NCBI GenBank assembly: GCA_021204735.1
Contig: JAJPYV010000087.1
Location: 1-16,946, forward strand
From: Prevotella sp.
GTDB lineage: Bacteria > Bacteroidota > Bacteroidia > Bacteroidales > Bacteroidaceae
DNA length: 16,946 nucleotides
Direction of reading: 5' to 3'
The position numbers were made by a program, and so were the translations under genes. Under the pieces are notes generated by a model. It saw only the letters and a list, made by a program, of their open reading frames with translations, was not told the DNA's origin and searched no databases. The first letter of the stretch is position 1. Every line of letters starts with the position of its first letter. Positions 14,979 through 16,946 of the stretch are shown here, in pieces.

Positions 14979-15016
14979 CAAGCAAAAATGAATTTTTATT
15001 TTTTATTTTTTATTTT
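14979..15016. repeat. AT heptamer tandem repeat at gene end, copy C
   Basis: CAAGCAAAAATG followed by about three (ATTTTTT)-type heptamers. It is a direct repeat of copy B, 505 bp away. On the minus strand it lies just after the beta-barrel gene's stop-codon hairpin and ends in ATTCATTTTTGCTT. Confidence 0.8.
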
Positions 15017-15040
15017 CTGAGAAACAGAGTTTCTCAGAAA
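15014..15040. other. Hairpin overlapping the stop codon of the beta-barrel gene
   Basis: Arms of 12 bp (15014-15025 and 15029-15040; TTTCTGAGAAAC) with an AGA loop. The TGA stop (15036-15034) lies inside the stem. On the minus strand the stem is followed by A-rich, not T-rich, sequence, so it is not a standard terminator; a 3'-end stabiliser is possible. Confidence 0.55.
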
Positions 15041-15732
15041 TTCACTCCGAAGTCAATATAAAAGCATCCGTTATGAGCTGACTCGAATGGATCATGACTG
15101 ATATTGGCAAGTCCGATGTCGTAAACAAAATCTAAGTAAACCACGTTAAAGCCGACACCGCAACCGATGCGGAGACCACCATCAAAGCGGCGGAAATAAT
15201 TTCTTGAGAAAGACCTTACAGCCTCCCTTGTATCGTAGTCCTTTGTTTTTCCAGCCACGCCACACGACAGGTAACCACCGAACATAGGTTGTATGGAGAA
15301 GTCGTTATCAAACTCATATACGTATTTCACGACGAGCGGTATTTCAAGATAGTTGAGGTTGTATAAGATTTTCTCTTCATGCGAGTTCTTCTTTCCTCCC
15401 TTCTCGGTGTACATCAGACCAGTTTCAAAAAACAATGGAACGTTGTGTGTGAGAGGAATGCCAGTTACTACCGCAATTGTAAGACCAGTTTGCGATTTCT
15501 TTCCATTCAGTTCATCAATACCAGAGTGAATTGTTGAGAACGATGGTCCAATTCTGAAGCCATAGTACGTATCGCCGGCATCGATACCCAAACTGTGACT
15601 TCCCTTACTGTAATCCAACCTTCCACTGTTCGGGTTGTAGTAACGACTGTTCTCGTAACTCTGTGCGGAGAGTGACAACGATATGGCTGCCGCTACAATG
15701 GCAAGTAAAAAACCTCTCTTCATAATAATCAT
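15034..15732 (-). CDS. Outer-membrane beta-barrel (PorT-like porin family) protein
   Basis: Predicted small outer-membrane beta-barrel of the Bacteroidetes PorT / OMP_b-brl_2 type. A signal peptide (MKRGFLLAIVAAAISLSLSAQ) is followed by a short linker rich in Tyr, Asn and Ser. Alternating strands follow, including YYGFRIGPSFST, LTIAVVTGIPLTH, LFFETGLMYTEKGGKK, NYLEIPLVVKYVYE and FSIQPMFGGYLSCGVAG. The protein ends in FYIDFGVNF, with the terminal aromatic residue typical of barrel insertion. The NYLEIPL...VKY segment is a family hallmark. It is 232 residues from the ATG at 15732; the ATG at 15723 starts directly at MKRG and is equally likely. Function is unknown, as for most of this family. 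Confidence 0.85.
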   Translation of the reverse strand: MIIMKRGFLLAIVAAAISLSLSAQSYENSRYYNPNSGRLDYSKGSHSLGIDAGDTYYGFRIGPSFSTIHSGIDELNGKKSQTGLTIAVVTGIPLTHNVPLFFETGLMYTEKGGKKNSHEEKILYNLNYLEIPLVVKYVYEFDNDFSIQPMFGGYLSCGVAGKTKDYDTREAVRSFSRNYFRRFDGGLRIGCGVGFNVVYLDFVYDIGLANISHDPFESAHNGCFYIDFGVNF

Positions 15733-15748
15733 TTATGTTTATTTGCCG

Positions 15749-15757
15749 ACAAAGTTA
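15749..15757 (-). promoter_or_regulatory. -7 box of the beta-barrel gene
   Basis: On the minus strand TAACTTTGT (15757-15749) matches TAnnTTTG exactly, 17-26 bp upstream of the two candidate start codons. No clear -33 TTTG was found at 19-21 nt. This implies a leader of only about 10-20 nt. Confidence 0.5.
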
Positions 15758-15810
15758 ATACAAAAACTACATAAATAATAAGGAGTACCCCTAAAAGTAA
15801 GGGAAAATCC

Positions 15811-16423
15811 CTATTTTTCGGTGTGAAAATAAAGTTTAGCATTCAAGCAAGATTTTAATATAGGGCGGTCAGATACGTCAAGAAACTTATCTATACGTTT
15901 TGCCCAATCTTCCATTGTCATTGGTATATGTCGTTTAGCCATATCCTCGGCTATATCAAGGAAAGCATTGACTATTTTTCCCATAGATTCCAATTCGTTT
16001 TCACGTAAATAGTTTTTTGCAACTGAAACATCAGTTTTTACTATTTTCCCCTTTGGGACTTTCTCCCAAGACGTAAGACCCATGTGTTCATGCTCAGCAT
16101 TTGCTCTATTTACAATCAATTCAGCTGCCGTATGACCGTGTACTGCATAATGCATCTTCTTTTGATTCTCCACGATAGCCTCTGTTCACGACTGTTTCCA
16201 TTTTGGAAATAGTCGTAGTTTTATTAAGTTCTCCACTCTCATAGATGTTTTTCAAGTGCTTGCTAATCGCAGGAACTTGTACGTCAAACAATGTTGCCAT
16301 TGCCTTTTGGGTTACCCAAACAGTTTCATCCTTATACACCACTTGCACACCGTTCTCTTTCCCTTCAATTATAAAGGTCAGGAACTCCGCCGTGCTATTT
16401 CGTATTTCAAAATTTTTATTCAT
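15811..16423 (-). pseudogene. rhuM: RhuM-family protein gene, internally deleted and truncated
   Basis: Two adjacent reading frames together give the two ends of a RhuM (virulence RhuM) protein. The first frame (16423 to 16121) begins MNKNFEIRNSTAEF and carries the conserved segment DETVWVTQKAMATLFDVQVP, then AISKHLKNIYESGEL, staying family-like to NRGYRGES. It then runs out of frame and stops. The second frame (to 15811) opens at a GTG at 16173 and is family-like from QKKMHYAVHGHTAAELI through GLTSWEKVPKGKIVKTDVSV and IPMTMEDWAKRIDKFLDV. Its last residues (LNAKLYFHTEK) are not family-like. Roughly 110-130 central residues are missing at the junction (about 16160-16175), and the usual C-terminal tail is lost. 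RhuM genes are frequent on mobile and restriction-modification islands; molecular function is not established. The locus is almost surely inactive. Confidence 0.82.
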
Positions 16424-16827
16424 ATAAAATTATTTTGTTTGACAATTTCCAAATTATATATGTATTTAACTATTGATTATTTGTTCTTTAAATTCTTTTC
16501 GCAATTTAGCAAGTACATTTCTGTTGTATTAAAAATATTTTTAACTTTGATATGCTCCAGAAAGTTGATGCTTGTCTTCAAGGATTAAAAAATTCACAAA
16601 TGGAGTGAGTTTATAATTGGTTTATTGTCTTTGTAGTGTTCAATGTATGTATCGTCTATTATTCCAACTATTATATATAATTTTCCACAAAGATATATCT
16701 TTTTTATGAAAATATAGCTTTATAAGGAGATTTGTTGAAATATTCACGAATTAATTGACTCTGCTTGGCTTATATCAGTTAGTCACTCAAGTTATTAACA
16801 AGCATATCTCACTTAACCGCAACATCC
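16424..16827. other. Region without an intact gene; possible decayed coding sequence
   Basis: AT-rich DNA upstream of the RhuM remnant. On the minus strand, short open segments in shifting frames have coding-like composition: 16719-16594 (ending VGIIDDTYIEHYKDNKPI...), 16621-16541 (KLTPFVNFLILEDKHQLSGA...) and 16584-16477 (NFLEHIKVKNIFNTTEMYLL...). A further piece at about 16783-16712 contains QSQLIREYFNKSPYKAIF. None has a start codon, and I do not recognise a family. AT-rich DNA can produce such peptides by chance. A plus-strand frame at 16256-16588 appears to be spurious. Confidence 0.3.
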
Positions 16828-16849
16828 TTATTTTGCGACGTAAGGAGCA
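16828..16849 (-). repeat. Copy of the four-helix-bundle gene's 3' end
   Basis: These 22 bases differ at one position from 14512-14533, the last codons and stop of the four-helix-bundle gene. On the minus strand they read A-P-Y-V-A-K-stop, against A-P-N-V-A-K-stop in the intact gene. The sequence further upstream on that strand has no family helix, so at most a stub of a second copy remains. Confidence 0.5.
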
Positions 16850-16868
16850 ATGATTATACATATAATAA

Positions 16869-16909
16869 AGAATGAGCCTTGAAAGTGGAAAACTTTCAAG
16901 GCTCATTCT
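16869..16909. terminator. Long perfect hairpin, probable intrinsic terminator
   Basis: Perfect 18-bp arms (16869-16886 and 16892-16909) with a 5-nt loop. On the minus strand the stem is followed by TTTATTATAT, a modest U-rich tail; on the plus strand by TATTAAAA. It would end a minus-strand transcript entering from the right edge, or isolate the decayed region. Confidence 0.65.
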
Positions 16910-16946
16910 ATTAAAACACTTTCAGACTACCCGATTTAATTTCTGA

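Noticed and set aside
14487..15016. The AT heptamer arrays considered as a CRISPR or origin iteron array
   Set aside because: Units are only 7 bp, contiguous and without spacers, and no replication or Cas gene is nearby.
16256..16588. Plus-strand ORF of 110 codons across the RhuM remnant
   Set aside because: Overlaps the recognisable RhuM N-terminus on the other strand and has Phe/Ile/Leu-rich composition from AT-rich DNA.

Overview
The window looks like a chromosomal segment from a member of the Bacteroidetes, probably Prevotella or a close relative. The evidence is the gene content (fused gamma-alpha KorA with KorB, long IspG, TGS-type nucleoside kinase, PorT-like beta-barrel, RhuM family), weak Shine-Dalgarno sequences, AT-rich leaders, and several matches to the Bacteroidetes promoter (TTTG near -33, TAnnTTTG near -7). 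This is read from motifs and family knowledge; no search was run.

Left third: a minus-strand 2-oxoglutarate:ferredoxin oxidoreductase pair (korA then korB, ending at a hairpin terminator near 130-172) and a minus-strand TGS/uridine-kinase-like nucleoside kinase. The kinase is transcribed divergently from a plus-strand Na/phosphate symporter with a C-terminal PhoU-like domain. A strong bidirectional terminator (6870-6909) separates the symporter from a convergent 62-residue membrane protein carrying seven consecutive histidines. A secreted histidine (MINPP/phytase-like) phosphatase follows, so phosphate release and phosphate uptake genes lie close together.

Middle third: plus-strand housekeeping genes. 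rpoN (sigma-54) overlaps a PAP2-like membrane protein by 4 nt. An intergenic block of C/G-rich palindromic repeats comes next, then purE, ispG, and a lipoprotein C1-type cysteine peptidase whose start lies inside ispG.

Right end (about 14.37-16.95 kb): the accessory part. It holds palindromic and tandem intergenic repeats, a four-helix-bundle (23S intervening-sequence-protein type) ORF bracketed by near-identical AT-rich direct repeats, a PorT-like outer-membrane beta-barrel gene, a RhuM-family pseudogene with an internal deletion and lost C-terminus, and about 0.5 kb without an intact gene that may contain decayed coding sequence, closed by a long perfect hairpin.

No CRISPR array, rRNA, tRNA, complete insertion sequence or intact defence system was recognised. 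The most interesting signals are the repeat families, including one shared at the 3' ends of three successive genes, the His-tagged micro membrane protein, and the decayed RhuM locus.
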